Source: Sphingobacterium griseoflavum | GTDB lineage: Bacteria; Bacteroidota; Bacteroidia; Sphingobacteriales; Sphingobacteriaceae | Reading direction: 5' to 3' | Length of the DNA: 57,515 bases | Assembly (NCBI RefSeq): GCF_014653155.1 | Contig: NZ_BNAF01000019.1 | Location: 1-57,515, forward strand | Part shown: piece after piece, positions 1 to 9,797 of the stretch | Numbering within the stretch: position 1 is the first letter of the stretch | Layout: every line of letters starts with the position of its first letter | The notes under the pieces: generated by a model | Seen by the model: the letters and a program-made list of their open reading frames with translations, nothing else | Told to the model about the DNA's origin: nothing | The model's database searches: none | Translations under genes and position numbers: made by a program

Positions 1-1137
1 GGTTGCCGACCTGAATACCGCGGGTGCTACGGGCACGGTGGTCTGGTACGGTGCTGCCTCGGGAGGCACGGCGCTTCCATCGACCGCATCGTTGAGCAGC
101 GGCATGTACTATGCTGCGCAGATCGGCGATGGCTGCGAGAGCGTTTTGCGTACGGAGGTAAGCGTGACGATCACCGATACGCCTGCTCCGATCTTGACGG
201 AACTAGCACAGACCTTCTGTGCGATCGACAGTGCTACGGTTGCCGACCTGAATACCGCGGGTGCTACGGGCACGGTGGTCTGGTACGGTGCTGCCTCGGG
301 AGGCACGGCTCTTCCATCGACCGCATCGTTGAGCAGCGGCATGTACTATGCCGCGCAGATCGGCGATGGCTGCGAGAGCGTTTTGCGTACGGAGGTAAGC
401 GTGACGATCACCGATACGCCTGCTCCGACCTTGACGGAACTAGCACAGACCTTCTGTGCGATCGACAGTGCCACGGTTGCCGACCTGAATACCGCGGGTG
501 CTACGGGCACGGTGGTCTGGTACGGTGCTGCCTCGGGAGGCACGGCTCTTCCATCGACCGCATCGTTGAGCAGCGGCATGTACTATGCTGCGCAGATCGG
601 CGATGGCTGCGAGAGCGTTTTGCGTACGGAGGTAAGCGTGACGATCACCGATACGCCTGCTCCGACCTTGACGGAACTAGCACAGACCTTCTGTGCGATC
701 GACAGTGCTACGGTTGCCGACCTGAATACCGCGGGTGCTACGGGCACGGTGGTCTGGTACGGTGCTGCCTCTGGAGGCACGGTGCTTCCATCGACCGCAT
801 CGTTGAGCAGCGGCATGTACTATGCTGCGCAGATCGGCGATGGCTGCGAGAGCGTTTTGCGTACGGAGGTAAGCGTGACGATCACCGATACGCCTGCTCC
901 GACCTTGACGGAACTAGCACAGACCTTCTGTGCGATCGACAGTGCTACGGTTGCCGACCTGAATACCGCGGGTGCTACGGGCACGGTGGTCTGGTACGGT
1001 GCTGCCTCGGGAGGCACGGCTCTTCCATCGACCGCATCGTTGAGCAGCGGCGTGTACTATGCTGCGCAGATCGGCGATGGCTGCGAGAGCGTTTTGCGTA
1101 CGGAGGTAAGCGTGACGATCACCGATACGCCTGCGCC
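1..1137 (+). repeat. 237-bp in-frame tandem repeat (about five copies)
   Basis: The segment beginning GTTGCCGACCTGAATACC recurs at 2, 239, 476, 713 and 950, an exact 237-bp period (79 codons). Copies differ at only a few bases (for example GGTALPS versus GGTVLPS, SGMYYAA versus SGVYYAA, ILTELAQ versus TLTELAQ). The array continues upstream of the window. Confidence 0.97.
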
Positions 1138-3097
1138 GACCATTGCGGATGCAGCACCCGTATTTTGTGCAAACGATAGTAAAACATTGGTAGATATACC
1201 AGTTGTAGGATCAAATATTACTTGGTATGATGCTCCGATAGGGGGAATGATGCTTCCCGCGTCGACGATACTTCAAAATGGCGTGACGTATTATGCGACA
1301 CAACGGGTGGACGACTGCGAAAGCGTGGATCGCTTGGCCGTAACGCCTGTTGTCGAGAACTGCGCTGTTAGACTTAGCATCACCAAAGTTGCGAATGACA
1401 CGCGTGTTCGTGCGGGGTCGTCGACAAGCTTCGATTTGACCATCACCAATTTAGGGCCAGGGCTGATTGAAAACGGCGACATTATTAGGTTAGCCGAGAT
1501 GCCGAGCGCTGGTTTAACGATTACAGGCTATAGCATAACGAGTGGCAATGCGACTATCGCAGGAGCCGGAAATGCTGCCAATATAACTACAACCGGTACG
1601 ATTGCGGTCGGCGGTATAATAACTGTTCGCGTGACGGCAACCGTCGGTGCAGATGCGCCAGCGACCGTGAGCAATGGCGTACGTGTTTGGGGACCTGATA
1701 CGCCAGATACGGAAGATCCAGATGATGAAGACGAGACGCCTGAAATCCCTGTAGATAGAGATGCTAAATTGGGTATTCGTAAAGTTGCCGATCAGCCACG
1801 CGTCAAAGCGGGAGAATCCACCACGTTTACCGTGACCATAACCAATGAGGGGCCAGCAAGCATCTCTAGTGGCAAGGCTATACGACTGGCAGAGCTGCCA
1901 AGTGTCGGTCTAACGATCACGGGTTACGAAATTCTTTCCGGTAATGCGACCATAAATGGCAACGCGACCGCCGCGACGGTAACGACTTCCGATGTGTTGA
2001 ATGTCGGTGCGGATATTGTGGTCAAGATAACCGCGGCAGTAGCTGCGGATGCTCCGGCAACAATCAGTAATGGTATTCAAGTTTGGGGACCTGATAAACC
2101 GGATACGGAAGATCCTGATGATGAAGATGAGACGCCGGAGATTCCAGTGGATCGTGAATCGAAGTTGCGCATTGAGAAGGTGGCGGACGAAATGAGGGTT
2201 AAGGCTGGCGAGGCCACAAGTTTCACAGTTACCGTTACCAATGATGGTCCAGCCGACATCGCTGTCGGTAGAACGATTAATTTAAGAGAACGGCCGGGCG
2301 TGGGTGTTACCATCCAAAGTTACAGCGTGATGGGAACAAATGCATCGATAATGGGCACAGATAATGCTGCCGTGCTGACTACAACTGAACCGATTCCTGT
2401 GGGCGGCACCATCATAGTGAAGATCGCAGCCCTAGTGGATGAAGACGCACCAGACAACATAACAAATGGAATCACGGTTTGGGGGCCGGATGAACCGGAC
2501 ACTGAAGATCCCGATGATGAGGACGATACCGATCCTATTCCAGTTGATCATCCTAGAATTCAAGCAATGGATGATTTTATAGAGGCCAAAGCTGCGGTGC
2601 CAGTAACAGTAAACGTCCTAGAAAACGATGTGGTTACTAAATGGGAGATTGATCCAAGCACGGTTGAAATTGTTTCCTTTACTCCGGGTTCTACGGTAAT
2701 CCTGTTAGGGAATGGCGAAGTGAGCTATACCTCTTCCGTTGACTTCATGGGTGAAGACACCTTTATTTACCGCGTCAGAGATATCAAGGGGCGGTGGAGC
2801 AATCAGGCAACAGTCCATGTAGCTGTCTCCGAAAATCCGTTGGTAATTCCAAACGTAATCACGCCCAACGGCGACAATTTGAACGATAGGCTCGTCATTT
2901 TAGGCACCGAATCTTTCGACAGGATTTCACTGACCATAATCAATAGATGGGGCAATGAGGTTTATCGAAATGATAATTATAGAGGCGAGTGGGATGGAAG
3001 AGGTCTCAATGATGGTACCTATTTCGTGTTCGTACGTGCCATAAAAGGAGGTAACTCTACAGAAGTCAAGTCAACTGTTTTGATAAAACGAAATTAA
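2..3097 (+). CDS. Repeat-rich adhesin, gliding motility-associated C-terminal (CHU_C) domain; 5' partial
   Basis: The reading frame is open from the window edge, so the N-terminus and signal peptide are missing. In order: five near-identical 79-residue Ig-like (PKD/CHU-type) units to about base 1137; one diverged unit to about 1370; three DUF11-like domains of about 132 residues (from about 1371, 1755 and 2148), each ending in VWGPD and an acidic linker (DTEDPDDED); a cadherin-like unit around 2570-2840; and a terminal CHU_C domain containing VITPNGDNLNDRL, INRWGNEVY and WDGRGLNDGTYF. CHU_C is the type-B sorting signal for the type IX secretion system, so this is probably a large cell-surface adhesin (SprB-like in role, by inference). 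The PorP/SprF-like gene starts 6 bases downstream, the usual adhesin-SprF arrangement. Strong DNA identity between repeats suggests recent expansion and makes assembly errors possible. Confidence 0.9.
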   Translation, partial: VADLNTAGATGTVVWYGAASGGTALPSTASLSSGMYYAAQIGDGCESVLRTEVSVTITDTPAPILTELAQTFCAIDSATVADLNTAGATGTVVWYGAASGGTALPSTASLSSGMYYAAQIGDGCESVLRTEVSVTITDTPAPTLTELAQTFCAIDSATVADLNTAGATGTVVWYGAASGGTALPSTASLSSGMYYAAQIGDGCESVLRTEVSVTITDTPAPTLTELAQTFCAIDSATVADLNTAGATGTVVWYGAASGGTVLPSTASLSSGMYYAAQIGDGCESVLRTEVSVTITDTPAPTLTELAQTFCAIDSATVADLNTAGATGTVVWYGAASGGTALPSTASLSSGVYYAAQIGDGCESVLRTEVSVTITDTPAPTIADAAPVFCANDSKTLVDIPVVGSNITWYDAPIGGMMLPASTILQNGVTYYATQRVDDCESVDRLAVTPVVENCAVRLSITKVANDTRVRAGSSTSFDLTITNLGPGLIENGDIIRLAEMPSAGLTITGYSITSGNATIAGAGNAANITTTGTIAVGGIITVRVTATVGADAPATVSNGVRVWGPDTPDTEDPDDEDETPEIPVDRDAKLGIRKVADQPRVKAGESTTFTVTITNEGPASISSGKAIRLAELPSVGLTITGYEILSGNATINGNATAATVTTSDVLNVGADIVVKITAAVAADAPATISNGIQVWGPDKPDTEDPDDEDETPEIPVDRESKLRIEKVADEMRVKAGEATSFTVTVTNDGPADIAVGRTINLRERPGVGVTIQSYSVMGTNASIMGTDNAAVLTTTEPIPVGGTIIVKIAALVDEDAPDNITNGITVWGPDEPDTEDPDDEDDTDPIPVDHPRIQAMDDFIEAKAAVPVTVNVLENDVVTKWEIDPSTVEIVSFTPGSTVILLGNGEVSYTSSVDFMGEDTFIYRVRDIKGRWSNQATVHVAVSENPLVIPNVITPNGDNLNDRLVILGTESFDRISLTIINRWGNEVYRNDNYRGEWDGRGLNDGTYFVFVRAIKGGNSTEVKSTVLIKRN

Positions 3098-3103
3098 GCG
3101 TCG

Positions 3104-4117
3104 ATGAAAAATTATAGAATGAAGTCTTTGTTGGTATGCGCAGTCCTGTTTTGGAGTCTACACGGCAATGGACAGCAAAGTATACAATTTACGCAGTATA
3201 TTTTTAACTCGATTAGTGTTAATCCCGCCTACACGGGCTACAAAGAGGAATGGTTTGCGCAGATGGGGCTGCGCAGCCAATGGACCGGGTGGGACGGTGC
3301 TCCACAAAGTGGATCGCTTTCCGTGGATGGCGTATTGGACCCCGTTAACAAACGGCATGGCGTAGGCCTGCAAGTTGCGATGGACAGGTTGGGGGCGCAA
3401 GATGCCACATCCGTTTATGCAAATTATGCCTTACGCCTGCAACTTGACAACGATGATACCCAGCGATTGGCGCTGGGGGTTGCTGTTGGTGCTACGCAGT
3501 ATGGGCTAGATGGCAATAAACTGCGAGAGCTGGATCCAGGAGATGTGGTGATCCCAGCCGGGAAGATTACTAATTGGGCGCCAGATATACGTCTCGGTGT
3601 GTATTACTACAATCCAAGATGGTATGCAGGCGTATCCGTGCAGGATCTTTTTTCAGGAGCCGACAGTAATGATGAATTCCGTTTCAACGAAAACGCACTG
3701 GAGAGCCTCTACCGAAACGTAAATGCGTATTTAATTGCAGGGGCACTTTTCGAGTTGGAAGAGGGGCTGCACCTTCGTCCAAGTTTGCTAGTGAAAGACG
3801 ATTTTAAAGGTCCAACTGCCATGGATATCAATGCGATGTTTATTTTCAATGATAAGTTTTGGGTAGGCGGAGGTTATCGGACACGGGCACGCCTATTTAA
3901 TCGTGACTATTTCGATAACTCACCCGCAAAGCTCAGTTCGGTTAATGCGATTACTGGAATTGTCCAATTTTACGCCACCGAGAGGTTACGGATTGGCTAT
4001 TCCTATGATGTGATGTTGAACAGGATGCGTGGATTGCAAAGTGGCACACATGAGCTCACATTGGGACTAACCTTCGGGCAGTCGTTCCGACAATTGTTAA
4101 GCCCGCGTTATTTTTAA
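3104..4117 (+). CDS. PorP/SprF family type IX secretion membrane protein
   Basis: The protein has 337 residues. An N-terminal signal peptide (SLLVCAVLFWSLHGNGQ) is followed by QFTQYIFNSISVNPAYTGYKEEW, the family hallmark at the start of the mature barrel. The remainder alternates beta-strand-like segments and ends with SYDVMLNRMRGLQSGTHELTLG, typical of PorP/SprF. Family members are outer-membrane beta-barrels linked to the type IX secretion system; SprF-type members are needed to export or anchor one cognate adhesin. The gene starts 6 bases after the adhesin stop and 14 bases before the OmpA-family gene, so the three are very likely one operon. I infer that its client is the adhesin encoded just upstream. 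Confidence 0.92.
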   Translation: MKNYRMKSLLVCAVLFWSLHGNGQQSIQFTQYIFNSISVNPAYTGYKEEWFAQMGLRSQWTGWDGAPQSGSLSVDGVLDPVNKRHGVGLQVAMDRLGAQDATSVYANYALRLQLDNDDTQRLALGVAVGATQYGLDGNKLRELDPGDVVIPAGKITNWAPDIRLGVYYYNPRWYAGVSVQDLFSGADSNDEFRFNENALESLYRNVNAYLIAGALFELEEGLHLRPSLLVKDDFKGPTAMDINAMFIFNDKFWVGGGYRTRARLFNRDYFDNSPAKLSSVNAITGIVQFYATERLRIGYSYDVMLNRMRGLQSGTHELTLGLTFGQSFRQLLSPRYF

Positions 4118-4131
4118 TTTTAAACAGAAAG

Positions 4132-6078
4132 ATGATGAAGATTGTGATACGATATATTACCTTATTTCTTAGCATATCGGTTATCCATACTTGTGCACTT
4201 ATGGCGCAAGAACAACCTAGCGTGCGGCAACGAGCTGATGGCTATTTTCTGCGGATGGAATATGCGAAGGCAGCACCCCTGTATGAAAAGCTGGTAGACA
4301 CCAAAAAGCCTCGAGTGGTTGATGTAGAACGTATAGGCATGAGCTATCTTTATTTAAATGCCTACGATCTAGCGGAAAATTGGCTCGCGAGGGCTGCGTC
4401 AATGGAAGGCCACAGCAAAGAAACGGAACTTTCGTATGCCGAGGCGCTCAAGCATAACGGCAAATATGCCGAGGCCAAATCCGTTTTGAAGGGCCATGCA
4501 GAAAGCTATGGTATATCCGACGTGTTGACAAGGGAAATAGCTGGCTGTGACTCGGCCGTCGTATGGATGGCCAGCCCATTACCTTATGATTTGCGCAATG
4601 AGCGGGAAATAAACACTGATTTGTCCGAATTTGGCGCTGTACCGACATCAAATGGTGCTATCTATACCGCCGAACCAAAAATTACCTCGGTCGCCAAAAG
4701 TGGTATGACCGGCCAGCCTTATTTAAAGGTGTTTTCCGCCAGCAGAGACAATGCTTCCCTCACCCTACCGAATATTATGCCCTACAGTTACAACGATGCG
4801 GCATACCATGTTGGTCCTGTGGCGGTCAACAAGAATGAAGACATGCTTTTTGTTACACGCACCTATCCGGGGGATGCTGTTCAGCGTATCAAACAAGATG
4901 GCAAGCGCTTCCTCAAGCATAACCTCGAACTAAAGATCTACAAAAATCGCGGTAATAGCTGGGAGGAAGAGGAATTTCCTTACAATGATACCGAAGCCTA
5001 TTCGCTCGGTCATGCGGCCTTGAGCGATGATGAACAGGTGCTTTATTTCGCTTCAAACATGCCGGGTGGCTACGGTGGAACCGATATTTGGTATGTGGAG
5101 CTGCAAAACGACGGTGCCTGGGGAACCCCACAAAATGCAGGCTCGTTGATCAATTCTGCAGGGGACGAACTTTTTCCAGCTATTTATGGTTCGAAAATGT
5201 ATTACGCCAGTGACGGATTTCCTGGCATGGGCGGTTTGGATGTGTACGTTGTCGAAGGCGAGAAGTCCAATTTTCGGAATCGAAGAAACCTAAGATATCC
5301 ACTTAACTCTGCTGCTGATGATTTTGCGTATGTCGTTATGGCTGATGATGATGATGCATTTTACGGCTACCTGTCTTCAAATAGGAAAGATGGAATGGGG
5401 GGGGATGACATCTATTCCTTCTACTTCGAAAAGCCAAAGATAAATTTAACGCTAAAAGGCTTTGTTTATGATAAAGCGACAAATTTAACATTGAGCGACA
5501 CCCGCGTATCGTTGATAGGGGAAGATGGATCGGTGGTAAGCAGAACATCAAGCAATGCCGACGGTTCTTTCAACTTCGAGCTTGGCGTAGGTAAAGCATA
5601 TACATTGACCGGAGAAAAAAATGGCTACATGGGCGATCCGACGGTCATTGCCGCGACCCGTCCAAATGCAGATACCATCATCCGTGCGGATGTCTATCTC
5701 TCCGCAATGAAACAAAGGGGCGATAAATTTGTACTGGAAAACTTATATTATGATTTTGACAAATCCCATATCCGGCCAGATGCTGCTTTGATATTAGATA
5801 AATTGGTGAGCGCTATGCGAGACAACCCGACGATGAAAGTGGAGCTTTCCAGCCACACCGACAGTCGAGGCAGCGATAAATATAATATGCTTTTGTCGGA
5901 TAAGCGAGCAAAATCTGCCGTTGATTATGTTGTTAGTCGAGGCATTGAACGATCGCGGATAATGGCCAAGGGATATGGTGAAAGTCGACTGATCAATAAA
6001 TGCAGTAATGGCGTGAAATGTACGCCTGCGGAGCATCAGGCAAATAGACGGACAGAAGTTGAGGTCTTAGAGTACTAA
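4132..6078 (+). CDS. OmpA family protein with TPR and PD40 repeats (PorE-like)
   Basis: The protein has 648 residues. A signal peptide (ITLFLSISVIHTCALMAQ) precedes TPR-like helices (residues 30-140), a PD40/WD40-like beta-propeller region (about 160-430, with repeats such as LYFASNMPGGYGGTDIWYV and DGMGGDDIYSF), a carboxypeptidase-regulatory-like beta-sandwich (about 440-520, GFVYDKATNLTLSDTRV), and a C-terminal OmpA peptidoglycan-binding domain (NLYYDFDKSHIRPDA, VELSSHTDSRGSDKYN, NRRTEVEV). This TPR-propeller-CRD-OmpA order is that of PorE of the type IX secretion system, which links the secretion machinery to peptidoglycan. The position behind an adhesin and a SprF-like gene fits a dedicated paralogue. 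Confidence 0.9.
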   Translation: MMKIVIRYITLFLSISVIHTCALMAQEQPSVRQRADGYFLRMEYAKAAPLYEKLVDTKKPRVVDVERIGMSYLYLNAYDLAENWLARAASMEGHSKETELSYAEALKHNGKYAEAKSVLKGHAESYGISDVLTREIAGCDSAVVWMASPLPYDLRNEREINTDLSEFGAVPTSNGAIYTAEPKITSVAKSGMTGQPYLKVFSASRDNASLTLPNIMPYSYNDAAYHVGPVAVNKNEDMLFVTRTYPGDAVQRIKQDGKRFLKHNLELKIYKNRGNSWEEEEFPYNDTEAYSLGHAALSDDEQVLYFASNMPGGYGGTDIWYVELQNDGAWGTPQNAGSLINSAGDELFPAIYGSKMYYASDGFPGMGGLDVYVVEGEKSNFRNRRNLRYPLNSAADDFAYVVMADDDDAFYGYLSSNRKDGMGGDDIYSFYFEKPKINLTLKGFVYDKATNLTLSDTRVSLIGEDGSVVSRTSSNADGSFNFELGVGKAYTLTGEKNGYMGDPTVIAATRPNADTIIRADVYLSAMKQRGDKFVLENLYYDFDKSHIRPDAALILDKLVSAMRDNPTMKVELSSHTDSRGSDKYNMLLSDKRAKSAVDYVVSRGIERSRIMAKGYGESRLINKCSNGVKCTPAEHQANRRTEVEVLEY

Positions 6079-6234
6079 GGCAACGAACTTTATTTTAATA
6101 GATAAAAATCAGGGAAAGGACGATTTCCGCGCTCGGTGTGTATCGGTAGGTATATAAAAATCAGGTTGTCAAGGTTGCCAACCACAACATCGAATTGCTA
6201 AGTTTATGCTATATTGCATAGCAAATTGAAAAAC

Positions 6235-7968
6235 ATGATTCATCGCCTGCTATTGCTTATCGTTCTCTTTCCTACTCATCTGATGTTTGCGCAGCAATTG
6301 GCCTTTGAAAAAGATCCCGATAAAAATACAACCGCTACGTATACCGAGCTGATCGATTTTTATACCAGTTTGGCAAAAGATGATCCGCGAGCGCGTCTCT
6401 TGGAAGTTGGACCTACCGATATTGGCAGGCCTCTTCATCTTTTTGTTCTCTCGGCAGATCAAGTGTTCGAACCTCAAGCTGTAAAGCGCCAGAAAAAAAC
6501 GGTGTTGCTTATCAATAACGGCATCCATCCCGGTGAACCCGAGGGGATAGACGCGTCTATGCTTTTTGTTCGTGAATTGTTGAGAGAAAATAAACTGCCG
6601 AAAGATGTGGTTATCTGTTTGATTCCTGTATATAACGTAGCAGGCATGTTGAACCGAGGGGTGTCGCGCGCCAATCAAAATGGCCCCGAAGCCTACGGTT
6701 TTAGAGGAAGTGCGCAGCACTACGATTTGAACCGCGATTTTATTAAGACGGATACGCGAAACGCGTGGTTGTTTCAACAGATTTTCCATACTTGGGATCC
6801 TGACGTTTTTTTTGATACACATACCAGTAATGGTGCAGATTATCAATATGTCATGACGCTCATTGCAACGCATCGCGATAAGCTAGACCCAGCGCTAGCT
6901 AAGTTCATGGAGCAGAATTTCACCCAGCCCCTCTACGCAAGAATGGCAACAGCGGGTTTTCCAATGGTTCCTTATGTGGATCCTAAAGAAGATACCCCGG
7001 AGTCGGGTTTAGTATCCTTTTTGGAAAGTCCGCGATATTCCACGGGATACGCTGCTTTGCATCACACCATCGGCTATATGCCAGAAACGCATATGTGGAA
7101 ACCGTATGGAGATCGTGTTGCGGCAATGCGTGCGCTGATGCATGAGTTGCTGCATGCAACCGAAGCGCATGGTGCCGACTTAGTTGATCTTCGTCGGGCG
7201 GTGAAACGGCGCGTCCGCCAACAACAAGAGTTTACATTATGTTGGAAACTGGATGAGAAGCATGCAGAAAAGTTACCGTTCTTAGGCTATCAGGCAAGCT
7301 ACAGGCCCAGCGAACTCAGTGGTTTTGCTCGTCTATACTACGATAGGTCAAAACCGACCACCATCGACATACCTTATTACGCTAGTTATATCCCCGATGT
7401 ACGGGTAATCAAGCCTGCTGCCTACATTGTGCCACAAGCCTACGAAAAAGTAATAGCCTTATTAAAACTCAATGGGGTGCAGATGCATTCTTTGGAGAAA
7501 GACACATTGATAAGGGTAGAACAGTATTACATCGATCACTACAAAACAAGTGCTGCACCTTACGAAGGGCATTACTTGCACCGTGAGGTGCATGTAATGC
7601 CAGTTTCGAATGAACAAATGTTTTATAAAGGCGACTGGCTGATAAAAACGGATCAGGAAGCCAATAGGTATATTGTCGAAACTTTAGAGCCACAGGCTAC
7701 AGATTCTTTTTTCAACTGGAATTTTTTTGATGCCATCCTCTCGCAAAAAGAATATTTTTCGTTATATATATTTGAAGAGGAAGCCGTTCGATTGCTGCAG
7801 GAGAATCCGGAATGGAGAAAAGAACTGGAGCTTGCAAAACAGCAAAATAAAGAACTTGCTGCAAGCGGACGCGCACAGCTTGATTGGATATACAAAAAAT
7901 CTGAGTTTTACGAAAAGGGACACTTGCGGTATCCCGTTGGGCGGATTAAGCAGCTCGGACAAGAATGA
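6235..7968 (+). CDS. M14 family zinc metallocarboxypeptidase, secreted
   Basis: The protein has 577 residues. I chose ATG 6235, giving the signal peptide MIHRLLLLIVLFPTHLMFA; a TTG at 6214 in the same frame would add seven residues. M14 zinc ligands are visible as HPGEPEG (His and Glu) and FDTHTSNG (the third ligand), with the substrate-binding DLNRDF between them. A Glu-containing segment, PETHMWKPYGDRVAAM, lies near the expected catalytic Glu. The C-terminal half (about 350-577) is a non-catalytic extension common in Bacteroidota M14 proteins of this size. It probably acts on peptides in the periplasm or outside the cell. It stands alone on its strand and converges with the GNAT gene. Confidence 0.88.
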   Translation: MIHRLLLLIVLFPTHLMFAQQLAFEKDPDKNTTATYTELIDFYTSLAKDDPRARLLEVGPTDIGRPLHLFVLSADQVFEPQAVKRQKKTVLLINNGIHPGEPEGIDASMLFVRELLRENKLPKDVVICLIPVYNVAGMLNRGVSRANQNGPEAYGFRGSAQHYDLNRDFIKTDTRNAWLFQQIFHTWDPDVFFDTHTSNGADYQYVMTLIATHRDKLDPALAKFMEQNFTQPLYARMATAGFPMVPYVDPKEDTPESGLVSFLESPRYSTGYAALHHTIGYMPETHMWKPYGDRVAAMRALMHELLHATEAHGADLVDLRRAVKRRVRQQQEFTLCWKLDEKHAEKLPFLGYQASYRPSELSGFARLYYDRSKPTTIDIPYYASYIPDVRVIKPAAYIVPQAYEKVIALLKLNGVQMHSLEKDTLIRVEQYYIDHYKTSAAPYEGHYLHREVHVMPVSNEQMFYKGDWLIKTDQEANRYIVETLEPQATDSFFNWNFFDAILSQKEYFSLYIFEEEAVRLLQENPEWRKELELAKQQNKELAASGRAQLDWIYKKSEFYEKGHLRYPVGRIKQLGQE

Positions 7969-8019
7969 TCGGCTGCATAATCCGATCAAGGAAATCTTAA
8001 ACTTGTAAGCGAATCGTTT

Positions 8020-8301
8020 TTAGAATAGGAGCTCTTTTAATGATGGGTCTTTGTCAAATACTCGTTTCGCATAAGGACATAGCGGCATAATCTTCACGTT
8101 CTTTGTTCGCGCAAATTCAATGCCTGCTTGTACGAGTTTTTTACCCAAACCTTGACCTTCATATCCCTCCAGCACCTGCGTGTGATCGATTATAAATTTG
8201 GCTTCTCCGGCCCATGTATAGGTCATCGTACCGGCTAAATTTTTGTCCACAAAGATGTCGAATTTTCCTTTTCGACCGTCCTCCTGTTTGATTTCGACCA
8301 T
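8020..8301 (-). CDS. Small GNAT-fold N-acetyltransferase (COG2388-like)
   Basis: The protein has 93 residues from ATG 8301; a TTG at 8325 would add eight. It carries the single-domain acetyl-CoA-binding pattern VLEGYEGQGLGKKLVQAG (the Q/RxxGxG/A motif) followed by the CPYAKRVFDKDP segment typical of the short YjdJ/COG2388 group. The substrate is unknown. It converges with the M14 peptidase gene, 51 bases apart, with no clear terminator hairpin between them. Confidence 0.85.
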   Translation of the reverse strand: MVEIKQEDGRKGKFDIFVDKNLAGTMTYTWAGEAKFIIDHTQVLEGYEGQGLGKKLVQAGIEFARTKNVKIMPLCPYAKRVFDKDPSLKELLF

Positions 8302-8371
8302 GTTTTTTCTTTTAAAAATAGCCAAAACTTTGCAATTTTAAAAAAGTAAAGTGATCGTTCGTTTTTTTTTG

Positions 8372-8836
8372 CTATTGGCGGAGAGCAATCTCTTTTAACA
8401 CTTGGTGGGCTTGGCGTTGCACCTCCAATTGGCTTTTAATCATTTGAACAATTTTTTCATCGATTTGGGATACGCTGTCCAAAACATTGCCGTAAACTTT
8501 TTCAAATACCTCTTCTTTTTCGTTGCAAGCGATAAGAATCCCTTTCCGTCCTTCACGATCAATCTCTCGGTATTGCCTTGTCCAAAGTTGGTACAAGGCG
8601 CCCTGTGATTGGGAACTCCCCCTAGCGGCGCCGGAATGTTGCTGATCCGCGAAAGGAGCTAGTTGCGATTTGAATTGCTGTGATTGTTGACCCAATTTTT
8701 CCAATATAGCGATTGCGTCAGCATCCTTGTCAGTATTTAAACCTTCCACTGCCTTTGCAAAGCTTTCGATGCGATCTGTGTTGATCATAACAAGATCATT
8801 GATCAGTTCGGCTTCTTTGTCCCTTAATCTTTCCAT
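8372..8836 (-). CDS. PA2169-like four-helix-bundle protein (DUF2383)
   Basis: The protein has 154 residues from ATG 8836 (a TTG at 8860 is the alternative). It is strongly helical: INDLVMINTDRIESFAKAVE, then a central ALYQLWTRQYREIDREGRKGI and ACNEKEEVFEKVYGNVLD. The layout matches PA2169/DUF2383 ferritin-like helical bundle proteins, whose function is not established. There is no signal peptide. It lies 71 bases upstream of the GNAT gene on the same strand. Confidence 0.75.
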   Translation of the reverse strand: MERLRDKEAELINDLVMINTDRIESFAKAVEGLNTDKDADAIAILEKLGQQSQQFKSQLAPFADQQHSGAARGSSQSQGALYQLWTRQYREIDREGRKGILIACNEKEEVFEKVYGNVLDSVSQIDEKIVQMIKSQLEVQRQAHQVLKEIALRQ

Positions 8837-8984
8837 ATACAGTCTTTTTAAAAAAAACAAATGAGCCTATCGATTTGTTGTCCCGCTGTGGATAAAGCGT
8901 ATATTTAGAATGATATCTGCGTATAAGTACGTTTGTCAAAAATACGGATTTTGTCGACCTGACTCAGGGTTGATCTTCGTAGAC

Positions 8985-9485
8985 TTAATCCAAAACTTTT
9001 AGTTGACGCTCTGACAGCAAATCGGTCGGTAGGAGAAACTCCCTGATATTGTTGCGCAGCGTCAACGATTTGGTTTTTTTAAAATTGTCAAGAACGATTC
9101 GCAGATCTTCCGCTTTTTTATCGTTGTAACCGAGGATAGAAGGAGCATTATACTGTACGGTTAAACGGAGAAAGCGTATTTCCATATTGTTGGGATCCTC
9201 TTTCACAGCTTGCTCCAGATAGTCCTTCCCTTTTTTGAATGCATTCAGTTTTTTCAATGGAGACTGCAGGTGCTCCGGCCATACCGCATAAAATGCACCG
9301 GCATACGCTCGCTCTATCGGGCTGAAAGTATCCATCCTGTTTATAAAGCTAATCTGTTTTTGGCAAACAGCGGCATCTTTCCTAGCGTAGGGATATTGTT
9401 GTCGAAATTGTTCTATATGGTCTTGGGCTTTGATGGGAGAACCGATAGGGATAACAAGTAAGAGAAAAAGTAATGATTTAATCAT
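8985..9485 (-). CDS. Predicted secreted protein, conserved in Bacteroidota, unknown function
   Basis: The protein has 166 residues from ATG 9485, giving a clean signal peptide (MIKSLLFLLLVIPIGSPIKAQ). The mature part is helical, with a TPR-like stretch (GKDYLEQAVKEDPNNMEIRFLRL) and QYNAPSILGYNDKKAEDLR. I do not recognise a named family. Located in the periplasm by inference. It stands alone between DUF2383 and the divergent permease gene. Confidence 0.7.
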   Translation of the reverse strand: MIKSLLFLLLVIPIGSPIKAQDHIEQFRQQYPYARKDAAVCQKQISFINRMDTFSPIERAYAGAFYAVWPEHLQSPLKKLNAFKKGKDYLEQAVKEDPNNMEIRFLRLTVQYNAPSILGYNDKKAEDLRIVLDNFKKTKSLTLRNNIREFLLPTDLLSERQLKVLD

Positions 9486-9797
9486 GGTTATGGTGTTATA
9501 CAGAAATAACAACCAAACGCTTCGAATAGTTTTTTCTGTAAATAGAAAGGTCTACATGGACTGAATCGAAGGTAGATTGCTTCTGACGCTCTCTTTCAAA
9601 TAAAATATATGCTGATCTACTATGATTTTATAGGTTTAAAAAAATGATGTAATAATGTTCTTCTAGAAACAGATTGGGTGCTAAAAATGTCGATTTCCCC
9701 GGGTCGCTGAAAATGGCATTGGGTAAGCACGTTGTTTCGCTAAGTTTCTGTAATTGCGTTAATATTTGTAGGTTTGATGCGAAAAGAAGCCTGAAAT
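9486..9797. other. Intergenic, 312 bp between divergent genes
   Basis: I see no coding frame, strong hairpin or repeat here. It must hold the promoters of the secreted protein (minus) and the APC permease (plus); the TAATATTTG around 9760 is a poor match to a -7 box. Confidence 0.5.

Noticed and set aside
109..1017. Four near-identical minus-strand frames of 65-77 codons
   Set aside because: They are antisense shadows of the 237-bp adhesin repeats and repeat only because the plus-strand gene does.
6250..6873. 207-codon minus-strand frame opposite the M14 peptidase
   Set aside because: The plus-strand frame has signal peptide and all M14 motifs; the antisense frame has no recognisable domain.
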